64,000 nucleotides of DNA, taken from Salipiger bermudensis. Lineage in GTDB: Bacteria > Pseudomonadota > Alphaproteobacteria > Rhodobacterales > Rhodobacteraceae. Both the position numbers and the translations under genes were made by a program. Within the stretch, counting starts at the first letter, position 1. Every line of letters starts with the position of its first letter. This document shows, piece by piece, positions 25,270-33,898 of the stretch. Location: contig NZ_JAIUZY010000015.1 in assembly GCF_020171625.1 (NCBI RefSeq), forward strand, positions 1-64,000, in the 5' to 3' direction. The notes below the pieces were generated by a model. That model was not told the origin of the DNA, did no database searches, and saw only the letters and a list, made by a program, of their open reading frames with translations.

Positions 25270-26247
25270 TCATTGCGCGCTCTTTTGCAGGGTTTTCTCG
25301 CGCCGCCGCATCGCCCCCAGAAGCGGGCCGAGGCGGAGGCTCGTGCCGGTCTCGAACCGGGCGCGTGTGCGCAGCACCGGGGTGTTCTCGGACGCCCGGC
25401 CCCGGCCCTCGCGCAGCACGATATAGAGCCCCGAGCCGATGATCAGCACCGCGCCCGCCAGCGTCCACTGGTCGGGCCGTTCGTCGAAGATCAGCGCGCC
25501 GTAAAGCGTTGCCCAAAGCAGCTGCGAATACTGCATCGGAGCCACGATCACCGCCTCGCCCGCCTTGTAGGCCCCGATCAGCACGAAGGACGCGATCAGC
25601 GCGAGCACCGCCATCACCCCGACGCCGCCGAGATGCTCGATCGGCATCGGCTGGTAGACGAAGGGCAGCGCGCAAGCCATCAGCACGAAATTGGTCATCA
25701 TCGGGTAGAGCAACAGCACGACCGAGCGCTCCTCGTGGCCGATCTTGCGGATCACGATCGAGGACAGCGCCCCGCAACAGGCTGCCACCAGCGCCGCGGC
25801 GTGGCCGAGCGTCAGCTCGGTCGCCCCCGGGCGCAACACCACGATCACCCCGGCCAGCCCGACCAGCACCGCGATCCAGCGGCGCAGGCGGACCTGCTCG
25901 CCAAGGATGGGAATCGCCAGCACGGTGATCAGCAACGGCTGGGCGAAAAGGATCGCGTAGGTCTGCGCCAGCGGCAGGACGGAAAAGGCGTAGAAGGCGC
26001 AAAGCCCGGTGATCACCGCCGAGACGGTGCGCAGCGCCGTCCACCACGGGTGGATCGGCCGCAGGTGGCCCGGCGTGGTGTCGCGAATCAGCATGAGGCT
26101 GACCAGCGGGAAGCTCAGCAGCACCGAGAAGAACACGATCTGGAACGGGCTGTAGACCGCGCCAAGCAGCTTCACCACGACGTCGTGGCCGGAATAGAGC
26201 GCGAAGGAGATCAGCGCGAAAAGCGCGCCTTTGGCATTGTGTCCCAT
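25270..26247 (-). CDS. DMT-superfamily (EamA) transporter
   Basis: A 325-residue membrane protein with ten predicted helices arranged as two EamA repeats (residues about 5-140 and 150-285). Typical family segments are ALYSGHDVVVKLL, ILFAQPLLITVLAIPILGE, GLAGVIVVLRPG and YGALIFDERPDQWTLAGAVLIIGSGLYIV. Substrates of such exporters (amino acids, metabolites) cannot be assigned from sequence. The polar tail from residue 290 is longer than usual. The gene stands alone, upstream of tRNA-Pro on the same strand. The ATG at 26247 begins the first helix and fits the family length. Confidence 0.9.
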   Translation of the reverse strand: MGHNAKGALFALISFALYSGHDVVVKLLGAVYSPFQIVFFSVLLSFPLVSLMLIRDTTPGHLRPIHPWWTALRTVSAVITGLCAFYAFSVLPLAQTYAILFAQPLLITVLAIPILGEQVRLRRWIAVLVGLAGVIVVLRPGATELTLGHAAALVAACCGALSSIVIRKIGHEERSVVLLLYPMMTNFVLMACALPFVYQPMPIEHLGGVGVMAVLALIASFVLIGAYKAGEAVIVAPMQYSQLLWATLYGALIFDERPDQWTLAGAVLIIGSGLYIVLREGRGRASENTPVLRTRARFETGTSLRLGPLLGAMRRREKTLQKSAQ

Positions 26248-26565
26248 GACGGTGATCGACTCTGCGAAACGGAGGTGGCTCGACCCTTACACTGGTTTCA
26301 GCCCCCAACAAGAGGCACCGGCACGGACGCGCCACCCGAGCGGCGGATTTGCGCGACTGCGCTGATTTTGCAGGAGTTCGCGGCGTGCGCCTCGCAGGCC
26401 GGACGCGTCCCGGCGACGCGGTCGTCGGCTGCTGCCGGAGGGCCAGCCCCCCGACTTCGCGGCAACACGCGGCGAGCCGAAAGCGGCGCTCCGGACACCG
26501 CCCCACACCCGCCCCCGGCAACCGCGTTCGACGCGCCACATCCGAGCGCGCGCTGAAACGACAAC
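26248..26565. other. Intergenic region, no gene seen
   Basis: About 320 bases between the DMT transporter start and the leuB 3' hairpin. Open frames across it are short, arginine- and proline-rich and without ribosome-binding sites. It should contain the DMT transporter promoter. Nothing else is recognisable. Confidence 0.4.
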
Positions 26566-26588
26566 GGGCGACACCAGAGGTGCCGCCC
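26566..26588 (-). terminator. Hairpin downstream of leuB, probable terminator
   Basis: On the minus strand GGGCGGCACC (26588-26579) pairs with GGTGTCGCCC (26575-26566) over all ten positions (one G-T), with a TCT loop. The following GTTGTCGTTT is only moderately T-rich, so termination may be partial. Confidence 0.55.
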
Positions 26589-26630
26589 GCGTCGTGTCAT
26601 CCGGTCAGGGCCGCCGGCCCCGCAAGCGCC

Positions 26631-27734
26631 TCAGAGGCTGGCGTCGAGGGCAGCGAGAATCGCGTCGCCCATGCCGGAGGTGGAGACCGGGGTCACCCCC
26701 TCTTCGCCCAGCAGGTCGGCGGTGCGGACACCGTCGGCGAGCACCTTCTCGATGGCGGTCTCGAGACGCTCGGCCTCAGCGCCCTGATCGAAGCTGTAGC
26801 GCAGCGCCATGGCGAAGGAGAGGATGCAGGCGATCGGGTTCGCCTTGCCCTGCCCCGCGATGTCGGGCGCCGAGCCGTGCACCGGCTCGTAGAGCGCCTT
26901 GGGACGGCCGTTCTCCATCGGCGCACCGAGCGAGGCGGAGGGCAGCATCCCCAGCGAACCGGTGAGCATCGCGGCAGCGTCCGACAGCAGGTCACCGAAC
27001 AGGTTGTCGGTGACGATCACATCGAACTGCTTGGGCCAGCGGCAGAGCTGCATGGCGCCGGCATCGGCGTACATGTGCGACAGCTCGACCTCGGGGTAGT
27101 CCTTGCCGACCTCGGTCACCACCTCGCGCCAGAGGATGCCCGATTCCATCACGTTGGCCTTCTCCATCGAGCAGAGCTTCTTGCCGCGGCGCATGGCCAG
27201 CTCGAAGGCCGACCGCGCGACGCGGTCGATCTCGGATTCGGTGTAGCGCTGGGTGTTGATGCCGACCCGCTCGTTGCCTTCCTCGAAGATTCCGCGCGGC
27301 TCGCCGAAGTAGACGCCCGAGGTCAGCTCGCGCACGATCATGATGTCGAGCCCGGCCACCACGTCCTTCTTGAGGGACGAGAAATCCGCCAGCGCGTCGA
27401 AGCACTGGGCCGGGCGCAGGTTGGAGTAGAGGTCCATTTCCTTGCGCAGGCGCAGCAGACCACGCTCGGGCTTCACCGAGAAGTCGAGCACGTCGTATTT
27501 CGGGCCGCCCACGGCGCCAAGCAGGACGGCGTCGACCTCCTGCGCCTTGGCCATGGTGTCGTCATGCAGGGGCGTGCCGTGCTTGTCATAGGCGGCGCCC
27601 CCCACGAGATCTTCGCTCACATCGAAGGCGAGACCGCGTTTGTCGCCGTACCAGTCGATGATCCGGCGAACCTCGGCCATCACCTCGGGGCCGATGCCGT
27701 CGCCCGGCAGGATGAGAAGCGAAGGGTTGCTCAT
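26631..27734 (-). CDS. leuB: 3-isopropylmalate dehydrogenase
   Basis: LeuB oxidises and decarboxylates 3-isopropylmalate to 2-oxoisocaproate in leucine biosynthesis, using NAD and Mg2+/Mn2+. The 367-residue protein has the family marks: [11 protein letters not shown] at the N-terminus, [17 protein letters not shown], the metal- and substrate-binding region [14 protein letters not shown], and GLLPSAS-like GMLPSASLG followed by [18 protein letters not shown] precedes the ATG at 27734. It is separated from leuC and leuD by about 2.5 kb containing unrelated genes, so the leucine genes are split into at least two or three units here. Confidence 0.96.
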   Translation of the reverse strand: MSNPSLLILPGDGIGPEVMAEVRRIIDWYGDKRGLAFDVSEDLVGGAAYDKHGTPLHDDTMAKAQEVDAVLLGAVGGPKYDVLDFSVKPERGLLRLRKEMDLYSNLRPAQCFDALADFSSLKKDVVAGLDIMIVRELTSGVYFGEPRGIFEEGNERVGINTQRYTESEIDRVARSAFELAMRRGKKLCSMEKANVMESGILWREVVTEVGKDYPEVELSHMYADAGAMQLCRWPKQFDVIVTDNLFGDLLSDAAAMLTGSLGMLPSASLGAPMENGRPKALYEPVHGSAPDIAGQGKANPIACILSFAMALRYSFDQGAEAERLETAIEKVLADGVRTADLLGEEGVTPVSTSGMGDAILAALDASL

Positions 27735-27819
27735 GGAAATATCCTCTCCTCGGAATGTCCCGATCCGCGTAGCCGCTGGGGGCGGGATGGTCAAGAAAGG
27801 CGGGGGCCGGGGTGGCCTG

Positions 27820-28893
27820 TCAGGGCAGGTCCAGCGTGACCCAGACCAGACGGTGCCGCTGCCCCTCGATGGCCGGGCGCACCCCGGCATCGCGCACCGT
27901 GAGTTCGGCTGCGGGCAGGATATAGCTCACCCGCATCGGCCCGGTCTGATCCCACGCCACCGTCGCCTCCCCCGGCAGGGGATCCTGAAGGCGCGGATCA
28001 CCCAGCAGGCCGCGCATCTCCTCGCGCAGCCCCTCGCCGCGCTCGGGGTCGAGATTGGCGTTTCCGATCAGCACCGGGCGGTCCGGCGGCGTGCCGAACG
28101 CGCCGTCGAGATAGCGCCGCCACAGCGCCGCCTCGTCGGCATTGCGCCGGCCGTTGCGATCCTCTGGCCCGTCGAAAACCGGCGGCGTCGCGTTCCACGC
28201 CAGCAGGGTCGGCCCGCCTTCGATCCCGATCACCCAATGCGCGTCGGAAGAGAGGCGCTGGCGCCCGGGCGCGGGATCATCGTCGCGCATCCGGCTGCGC
28301 GACAGGTCGCGCCAGAGCAGCGCGGTGAAATCCGCCTCCAGCCGCAGCGGACGCCGCGACAGCAGCGCCATGCCCCCCTGACCCGAGAACCGGCCATAAC
28401 CCTGCGCATCCCGCGGCCCGCCGAGCCGGCCGTCACCATCGAGATCAAGCCCGGTGGGCAGACCGGTATTCGGCCTCTGCGCGAAGCGGTGCGGATAGGA
28501 CAGCCCGGCCTCCTCCAACCGTGCAGCCAGCGCGCCCAACGCAGCGAGATCGTGATCGAAGTCGATATCGGTGAGCAGCAGGACATCCGGGGCCACGGCG
28601 GCAATCTCGGCCACCACCCCGGCGCCCGCGCCATCGCGCAGGTCGCGCAGCAAGAGCCCCGGCCCCTTGCGGGAGAGATCGGCGTTCCACGTGGCCAGCC
28701 GCAGCGGCTCGGCCTGCAGCGGCAGCGCCAGCCACAGGAAAACGATGAGCAAGAGGGGCAGGATCAGGAAACGACTCAGGCCGCCTGCAAATCCGCCTGC
28801 GCGTAGGCGCGGCGGCGCTTTTCTTCGACCAGCTCGGCAATGCGCATCAGCGCAACGCCGCGCATGATCAGGCTTGCCGGCAGAAAGGCCCAT
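27820..28893 (-). CDS. Endonuclease/exonuclease/phosphatase family protein, exported; start uncertain
   Basis: The body ([21 protein letters not shown], then [35 protein letters not shown]) follows the endonuclease/exonuclease/phosphatase fold, although the usual catalytic histidine segments are diverged. It may cleave nucleic acid or a phosphate ester outside the cytoplasm. A clear signal peptide ([22 protein letters not shown]) begins right after a CTG codon at 28779-28777 that overlaps the stop of the upstream gene as CTGA. The only in-frame ATG, at 28893, lies 118 bases inside that gene and would add 38 arginine-rich residues before the signal peptide. I give the ATG coordinates but think the shorter CTG product (319 residues) is biologically more sensible. 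Confidence 0.75.
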   Translation of the reverse strand: MGLSAGKPDHARRCADAHCRAGRRKAPPRLRAGGFAGGLSRFLILPLLLIVFLWLALPLQAEPLRLATWNADLSRKGPGLLLRDLRDGAGAGVVAEIAAVAPDVLLLTDIDFDHDLAALGALAARLEEAGLSYPHRFAQRPNTGLPTGLDLDGDGRLGGPRDAQGYGRFSGQGGMALLSRRPLRLEADFTALLWRDLSRSRMRDDDPAPGRQRLSSDAHWVIGIEGGPTLLAWNATPPVFDGPEDRNGRRNADEAALWRRYLDGAFGTPPDRPVLIGNANLDPERGEGLREEMRGLLGDPRLQDPLPGEATVAWDQTGPMRVSYILPAAELTVRDAGVRPAIEGQRHRLVWVTLDLP

Positions 28894-29606
28894 GCGCTCG
28901 TGATCCAGATCAGGCTGTGGACATTCGCCAGAGAGATCGGGGCAAACGCCGCTGTCGCCAGTTTCATCAGTGCCGGGATCAGGAATGGCAGAAGAAACCC
29001 TAAGGCGATGTTAACGATGGCATCCCGCTTCAGGCGGCGCAGCACGTCGCCGCCCGCGGTCGGGTCAAAGAGGGGCAGGTTGACCCAGAAGTTGAAGGCG
29101 CCGCTCCGGGTCGGCCAGTTCAGCACCCGCACGACCAGCACGAACCCTGCCGTCGCCAGCAGGGACAGGAGATAGGCAATCCCCGCGTGGGTCCGGATCA
29201 TCTCGCCCTGCCCGACCGTCAGGTCCGCCGAGGCGCCGAGCACCATCAGCCGCACCGGCGAGTAGGGAAAATCGAGCACCTCCCCGACGCTGTGGCCGAG
29301 CCCGTGCAGTCTGTCGCTGAGCGCCGAGGGTGCCACCTCGCCGCGGGAGATCAGGGTGAGGATCAGCACCGTTGCGAAAAGCGCCAGGAAACGCAGCCGG
29401 TTGAACGGCGGCGCATCGCGGAACTCGATGATCGAGGGGTAGTCGCCGACATACTCGACGAAGGCCAGCAGCGCGCCGATCAGCGCCAGAAGCGCAATGA
29501 ACTGGGTTGCGTCCGCCGTGGTCTGCGGCAACAGCAGCGCCGGCATGGAGATTAGCACCGCAACAAGGACGGCGCGCGTCCCGGCTTTCACCATACGCTT
29601 GATCAA
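28776..29606 (-). CDS. Membrane protein of unknown function
   Basis: A 276-residue protein with about six hydrophobic segments (residues 10-27, 34-52, 70-88, 138-160, 198-220, 228-250). A central FDFPYSPV-like periplasmic stretch and a charged C-terminal tail ([16 protein letters not shown]) are visible. I do not recognise a family. The start is a TTG at 29606 with GAGG eight bases upstream; an ATG at 29594 is the alternative. The gene directly precedes, and its stop overlaps, the likely start of the exported nuclease-family gene, so the two form an operon and may work together at the membrane. Confidence 0.75.
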   Translation of the reverse strand: MIKRMVKAGTRAVLVAVLISMPALLLPQTTADATQFIALLALIGALLAFVEYVGDYPSIIEFRDAPPFNRLRFLALFATVLILTLISRGEVAPSALSDRLHGLGHSVGEVLDFPYSPVRLMVLGASADLTVGQGEMIRTHAGIAYLLSLLATAGFVLVVRVLNWPTRSGAFNFWVNLPLFDPTAGGDVLRRLKRDAIVNIALGFLLPFLIPALMKLATAAFAPISLANVHSLIWITSAWAFLPASLIMRGVALMRIAELVEEKRRRAYAQADLQAA

Positions 29607-30067
29607 TGGTCCTGCCTCTCATGTCCGGCCGGGCACGATTCGTTGCCGTGCACCTTGTTCGCCGGACGCCGCCCCAGGGGACGGCATGCCTCAGTATTGC
29701 CCAAGTTTTGCCCAGATTACCGCGTCGCGGCAAGGTTCTACGCCGGAAAGGTCCCTAATTTGGGCAGATTGGGGTCTGGATCGGTGCGTTTTTGCATCAG
29801 GCGCAACTGAATTGTGGCACGCCCCCCCCCGGACACACAAGATATGGCTGAGGCGCCCAGAAGACGCGGATGAGGCGCTGGATAGGGGGAGCCCGTGCAA
29901 GCCATACCGCCATGTCATCAGGCGGCTTTGTACCGGATCAGCGCGTGCTCCGGCCGCCTCTGATGCCCGAGACCTTGGAATAGCGTACGCCAGTGATGCA
30001 ATGGCCGCTGACCGAGACGAAGGCCCGAGCCGCGTGCGATGCACGAGCGAGTCCCGTTGGGACGGTT
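29607..30067. other. Intergenic region upstream of the membrane protein operon
   Basis: About 460 bases without a convincing gene. The sequence contains a run of nine C (29822-29830) and less regular composition around 29700-29850 than the flanking genes. The only long open frames run through the repeat element at 30068-30184 and have no ribosome-binding site. It may contain decayed sequence. TGCCCA boxes at 29698-29766 are listed separately. Confidence 0.4.
29698..29766. promoter_or_regulatory. Cluster of TGCCCA boxes, possible operator
   Basis: TGCCCA occurs at 29698-29703 and 29709-29714, exactly 11 bases apart, and in reverse at 29761-29766. The second and third copies extend to TGCCCAGATTA and its near-perfect inverse TAATTTGGGCA (one mismatch). 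The cluster lies about 90-160 bases upstream of the TTG start of the membrane protein gene, a suitable place for a regulator binding on one DNA face. No regulator gene is adjacent, so the call rests on symmetry and spacing only. Confidence 0.25.
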
Positions 30068-30184
30068 GGGGGCGCTGCCCCCGTCGCCTGCGGCGACTCC
30101 CCCGGGATATTTCAGGCCAGAAGAAGCATGGGGCGGAGCGCTCCTGTCTTCTTCTGGCCAAAAATATCCCCGCCGGAGGCAGGC
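30068..30184. repeat. Intergenic inverted-repeat element, copy 2
   Basis: Hairpins follow the same order as at 122-245: GGGGGC/GCCCCC (30068-30082), GTCGCC/GGCGAC (30083-30097), then two facing 23-base arms (30104-30126 and 30148-30170) that match at 21 of 23 positions when folded. These enclose a short GC hairpin, and a GCCGGAGGCAGG tail follows. The arms begin GGGATATTT and end CCAGAAGAAG. The element sits after leuD and could form a long stem in RNA or DNA. Two copies in 64 kb suggest a dispersed family. Confidence 0.6.
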
Positions 30185-30271
30185 AGGGCGAGGACACAGG
30201 CGCGAGGCTTCAGAAACGGGAAAGGCGGGAACACACCGGTCCCCGCCTTCCAGTTCGCCGTCGCTGCGCGG

Positions 30272-30877
30272 TCAGACCCAGGGGCGGCTCTGTCCGGCCT
30301 GCTCTTCGAAGCTGTCGATCGCCCCGACCTTCTCCATGGTCAGGCCGATATCGTCGAGCCCTTCCAGCAGGCAGTGCTTCTTGAAGCTGTCGATCTCGAA
30401 GCGGAACTCCTCGCCGTCCGAGGTGGTCACCACCTGGTTCTCGAGGTCGATGGTCATGCGCGCGTTGGCGCCCTTCTCGGCGTCCTGCATCAGCACGTCC
30501 ACGGCCTCCTGCGGCAGCACGATGGGCAGCATCCCGTTCTTGAAGCAGTTGTTGTAGAAGATGTCGGCGAAGGAGGTGGAGATCACCGCCTTGATGCCGA
30601 AATCGGCCAGCGCCCACGGCGCGTGCTCGCGCGAGGAGCCGCAGCCGAAATTGTCGCCCGCGACGAGGATCTGGGTGTCGCGGTAGGCCGGCTTGTTGAG
30701 CACGAAATCGGGGTTTTCCGAACCGTCATCGAGGTAGCGCATCTCGTCGAAGGCGTGCACGCCGAGGCCGGAGCGCTTGATCGTCTTCAGGAATTGCTTG
30801 GGGATGATCATGTCGGTGTCGATGTTGACCAGCGGCATCGGCGCCGCGATCCCGGTGAGTTTTTCGAATTTTTCCAT
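30272..30877 (-). CDS. leuD: 3-isopropylmalate dehydratase small subunit
   Basis: LeuD is the swivel-domain subunit of isopropylmalate isomerase, which with LeuC moves the hydroxyl group of 2-isopropylmalate. The 201-residue protein shows [18 protein letters not shown] at the N-terminus, the substrate-recognition [17 protein letters not shown], and [28 protein letters not shown] precedes the ATG. It lies downstream of leuC on the same strand but is separated from it by a DUF2945 gene on the opposite strand, so it needs its own promoter or read-through. Confidence 0.97.
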   Translation of the reverse strand: MEKFEKLTGIAAPMPLVNIDTDMIIPKQFLKTIKRSGLGVHAFDEMRYLDDGSENPDFVLNKPAYRDTQILVAGDNFGCGSSREHAPWALADFGIKAVISTSFADIFYNNCFKNGMLPIVLPQEAVDVLMQDAEKGANARMTIDLENQVVTTSDGEEFRFEIDSFKKHCLLEGLDDIGLTMEKVGAIDSFEEQAGQSRPWV

Positions 30878-30953
30878 CTCGGGGTCCTTTCGGAGGGCGG
30901 AACCGGCGCCGCAGGGCCGGCGTTTTCCGCCAGGATATACCAGGAGTTCAGCG

Positions 30954-31169
30954 ATGTCTTACAGCGAAGGCACCAAGGTCGAATGGGACTGGGGCAACGG
31001 CACCGGGACCGGCAAGGTCGTGAAGAAATACACGCGCAAGATCACCCTCAAGATCAAGGGCAGTGAGGTCACGCGCGATGCCTCCGACGACGATCCGGCC
31101 TACCGGATCGAGCAGGAGGACGGCGACGAGGTGCTGAAGTCGGAAAGCGAACTTCGCAAGGCCTCGTGA
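30954..31169 (+). CDS. DUF2945 domain protein (hypervirulence-associated TUDOR-like)
   Basis: A 71-residue acidic-basic protein: [71 protein letters not shown]. This is the small DUF2945 barrel, in which a TUDOR-like fold is predicted and which ends LKSESEL in many members. CAGGAG lies seven bases before the ATG. The function is unknown. It sits divergent from leuD (76 bases between starts) and convergent with leuC, inserted between the two isomerase genes. Confidence 0.87.
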   Translation: MSYSEGTKVEWDWGNGTGTGKVVKKYTRKITLKIKGSEVTRDASDDDPAYRIEQEDGDEVLKSESELRKAS

Positions 31170-31206
31170 CCGCCTCCTGACCGGAGCCGGAGCCGCGCCC
31201 CGGCCA

Positions 31207-32628
31207 TCAGGCCGTGACCGGCGCCTCCATCAGGTCGCGCACATCGGTCAGGTGACCGGTGAGCGCCGCCGCCGCCGCCATCTGCGGCGACATCAGGTGG
31301 GTGCGTCCGCCCCGGCCCTGACGGCCCTCGAAGTTGCGGTTGGAGGTCGCCGCGCAGCGCTCGCCCGGCGCCAGCTGGTCGGGGTTCATCGCGAGGCACA
31401 TCGAGCACCCCGCCATGCGCCACTCGAAGCCCGCGTCGATGAAGATTTGCGCGAGGCCTTCTTCCTCGGCCTGGGCGCGCACGAGGCCCGACCCCGGCAC
31501 CACCATGGCGCGGATGCCGTCCTTGACCTTCTTGCCCTTCAGGATCGCCGCCGCAGCGCGCAGGTCCTCGATGCGGCCGTTGGTGCAGGAGCCGATGAAC
31601 ACCGTGTCGATCTTGATGTCGGTGAGCTTCTGACCGGCCTCGAGGCCCATGTATTGCAGTGCGCGCTTGGCCGCCTCGACCTTGCCGCCGGTGAAGTCCT
31701 CGGGCGAGGGCACGTTGGACGAGATGCCGAGCACGTCCTCGGGCGAGGTGCCCCAGGTCACCACTGGCTCGATGTCCTCGCCGCGGATCGTAACGACCTT
31801 GTCCCAATGCGCGTCGTCATCGGAGTAGAGCGTCTTCCACCACGACAGGGCGGCCTCGAACTGGGCGCCTTTCGGCGCGTGCGGGCGGCCCTTCACGTAT
31901 TCGAAGGTGGTTTCATCGGGCGCGATCAGGCCGGCACGGGCGCCGCCCTCGATGGCCATGTTGCAGACCGTCATCCGGCCTTCCATCGACAGCGAGCGGA
32001 TCGCCTCGCCGCAATACTCGATGACATAGCCGGTGCCGCCGCCGGTGCCGGTGTGGCCGATGATCGACAGGGTGATGTCCTTGGCGGTCACGCCCGGGCG
32101 CAGTTGGCCGGTGATCTCGACCTTCATGTTCTTCGACTTGGACTGGATCAGCGTCTGCGTGGCGAGCACGTGCTCGACCTCGGAGGTGCCGATGCCATGC
32201 GCCAGCGCGCCGAAGGCGCCGTGGGTCGCGGTGTGGCTGTCGCCGCAGACCACGGTCATGCCCGGCAGGGTCCAGCCCTGCTCGGGGCCGACGATGTGCA
32301 CGATGCCCTGGCGCACGTCGCTGACCGGGTAGTAGTTGACGCCGAATTCCTTGGCGTTCCTGTCGAGCGCCTCGACCTGGATGCGGCTTTCCTCGTTCTC
32401 GATGCCGTTCTCGCGGTCGACCGTGGTCGGCACGTTGTGGTCGGGCACGGCGATGGTGCGCTGCGGGGCGCGCACGGTGCGGCCGGTCATGCGCAGGCCC
32501 TCGAAGGCCTGCGGCGAGGTCACCTCGTGCACGAGGTGGCGGTCGATATACAGAAGGCAGGTGCCGTCTTCGTCCTGCTGGACGACATGGGCATCCCAGA
32601 TCTTGTCGTAGAGTGTCTTGCCGGACAT
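31207..32628 (-). CDS. leuC: 3-isopropylmalate dehydratase large subunit
   Basis: LeuC carries the 4Fe-4S cluster of isopropylmalate isomerase in leucine biosynthesis. The 473-residue protein begins [16 protein letters not shown]. It has the [32 protein letters not shown] motif, and the cluster cysteines in IGSCTNGR and in [19 protein letters not shown] precedes the ATG. No leader peptide with leucine codons is seen upstream, so attenuation is not supported. The downstream gene on the same strand is leuD, after the inserted DUF2945 gene. Confidence 0.97.
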   Translation of the reverse strand: MSGKTLYDKIWDAHVVQQDEDGTCLLYIDRHLVHEVTSPQAFEGLRMTGRTVRAPQRTIAVPDHNVPTTVDRENGIENEESRIQVEALDRNAKEFGVNYYPVSDVRQGIVHIVGPEQGWTLPGMTVVCGDSHTATHGAFGALAHGIGTSEVEHVLATQTLIQSKSKNMKVEITGQLRPGVTAKDITLSIIGHTGTGGGTGYVIEYCGEAIRSLSMEGRMTVCNMAIEGGARAGLIAPDETTFEYVKGRPHAPKGAQFEAALSWWKTLYSDDDAHWDKVVTIRGEDIEPVVTWGTSPEDVLGISSNVPSPEDFTGGKVEAAKRALQYMGLEAGQKLTDIKIDTVFIGSCTNGRIEDLRAAAAILKGKKVKDGIRAMVVPGSGLVRAQAEEEGLAQIFIDAGFEWRMAGCSMCLAMNPDQLAPGERCAATSNRNFEGRQGRGGRTHLMSPQMAAAAALTGHLTDVRDLMEAPVTA

Positions 32629-32938
32629 GGGTTCCTCTCCGGAATTGGGAATGGCTGGGCTGGGCGCGAGGCATCATTGTCCCGCGCCGGGGCGGGCGAT
32701 GACAGGCTTATAGCCGCGCGAGCACCGTAAAGGTGGCGCCGTAGAACCGTTCACGCAGACGCGCGCGGTCGCCGAGGTCGAGAACCCGAGTCATGTCAGG
32801 CGGGATACAGGGACTCCCCGCCCCGATCAAGAGGGCGCCGCCGCCCTCCCCTGCGCCCAGTGCGCAAAGCCCTCCCGGCGTGGGACGCGCGCCGCCCGAG
32901 GCTTGCCAAAGCCGTGCCGAGGGCGCAGACCGGCGGGC
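32629..32938. other. Intergenic region between leuC and a DMT transporter
   Basis: About 310 bases between two divergent genes. It must hold both promoters; none stands out. On the minus strand a frame from a TTG at 32830 to 32708 encodes 40 residues ending RVLDLGDRARLRERFYGATFTVLARL. It reads like a plausible protein C-terminus but has no good ribosome-binding site, so it may be a gene remnant or a very small protein. No terminator or RNA is evident. Confidence 0.35.
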
Positions 32939-33898
32939 ATGGATGCACGCCCGAACCCGCCGCTCGCCGCGGCCCTGACCCTGCTCGCCTCCGGCTTCAT
33001 CGCCGGCACCACGCTGCTGGCCAAGATGCTCGGCACCGACACGCTCGGTCCGCCGCTGCATCCGCTGCAGATCAGCCAGGGGCGGTTCATCTTCGCGCTG
33101 ACAGTGTTTGCCACCGCCGCGCTGCTGATGCGGCCGCGAATGACCCGCCCGGCGCTGCCGGTGCACACGCTCCGGGTGCTGTTCGGCTGGGGCGGGGTCA
33201 GCTTCATGTTCGCCGCCGCCGCCTTCATCCCGCTGACCGACGCCACCGCGATCAGCTTTCTCAACCCGGTGGTCGGGATGCTGCTGGCCATCCCCTTCCT
33301 CGGGGAAAAGATCGGACGGGTGCGGGTCTCGGCGGCGGTGATCGCGCTGGTGGGCGCGATGATCCTCCTGCGCCCGACACCGCAGGCGTTTCAGCCGGCG
33401 GCACTTCTGGCGCTTGGGGCGGCGCTCTGCCTCGGGGCGGAACTGGTGGTGATCAAGCGGCTCTCGGGGCGCGAAGGGGCGTTCCAGATCCTGCTGATCA
33501 ACAATTTCATCGGCACCTGCATCGCCAGCGCCGCGGCCTTCGCGTTCTGGAAGATGCCGACGGCGGAGCAATGGGCGGCGCTCGCGGGCATCGGCGTGCT
33601 GATGGCCTCGGCGCAGACCTGCTTCATTCAGGCGATAAGGCGCGCCGATGCCAGCTTCGTGTCGCCGTTCTGGTACGCCACGCTGATCTTTGCCACGCTC
33701 TACGACTTCCTGCTGTTCTCGGTGCGCCCCGACGCGGTCTCGCTGCTCGGCGCGGGGATCATCGTGGCGGGCGCCGGGCTGCTGGCCTGGCGCGAGGCCC
33801 GGATCCGGCCGGTGGGCCCTAGGCCTTCAGCCGCCAGCCCGTCCGGAACAGCGCCCATGCCGCCAGCAACACCGCCGCCGTCGCCGCCAGAGCGATGA
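32939..33898 (+). CDS. DMT-superfamily (EamA) transporter
   Basis: A 319-residue membrane protein with ten predicted helices in two EamA repeats. The first repeat holds PLTDATAISFLNPVVGMLLAIPFLGEKIG, typical of the family. The second ends RRADASFVSPFWYATLIFATLYDFLLFSVRPDAVSLLGAGIIVAGAGLLAWREAR. The last 28 residues are proline- and serine-rich and come from reading 80 bases into the 3' end of the convergent ABC permease gene, an unusually deep overlap. The start at 32939 puts the first helix right after MDARPNPPL. Substrate unknown. Confidence 0.88.
   Translation: MDARPNPPLAAALTLLASGFIAGTTLLAKMLGTDTLGPPLHPLQISQGRFIFALTVFATAALLMRPRMTRPALPVHTLRVLFGWGGVSFMFAAAAFIPLTDATAISFLNPVVGMLLAIPFLGEKIGRVRVSAAVIALVGAMILLRPTPQAFQPAALLALGAALCLGAELVVIKRLSGREGAFQILLINNFIGTCIASAAAFAFWKMPTAEQWAALAGIGVLMASAQTCFIQAIRRADASFVSPFWYATLIFATLYDFLLFSVRPDAVSLLGAGIIVAGAGLLAWREARIRPVGPRPSAASPSGTAPMPPATPPPSPPER

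Noticed and set aside
29691-30197. A 168-codon minus-strand frame between leuD and the membrane protein gene
   Set aside because: It is mostly the translation of the inverted-repeat element and low-complexity flank, with no ribosome-binding site.
32629-32790. leuC upstream region considered as a leucine attenuator or T-box
   Set aside because: No leader peptide rich in leucine codons, no T-box sequence and no terminator/antiterminator pair is visible.
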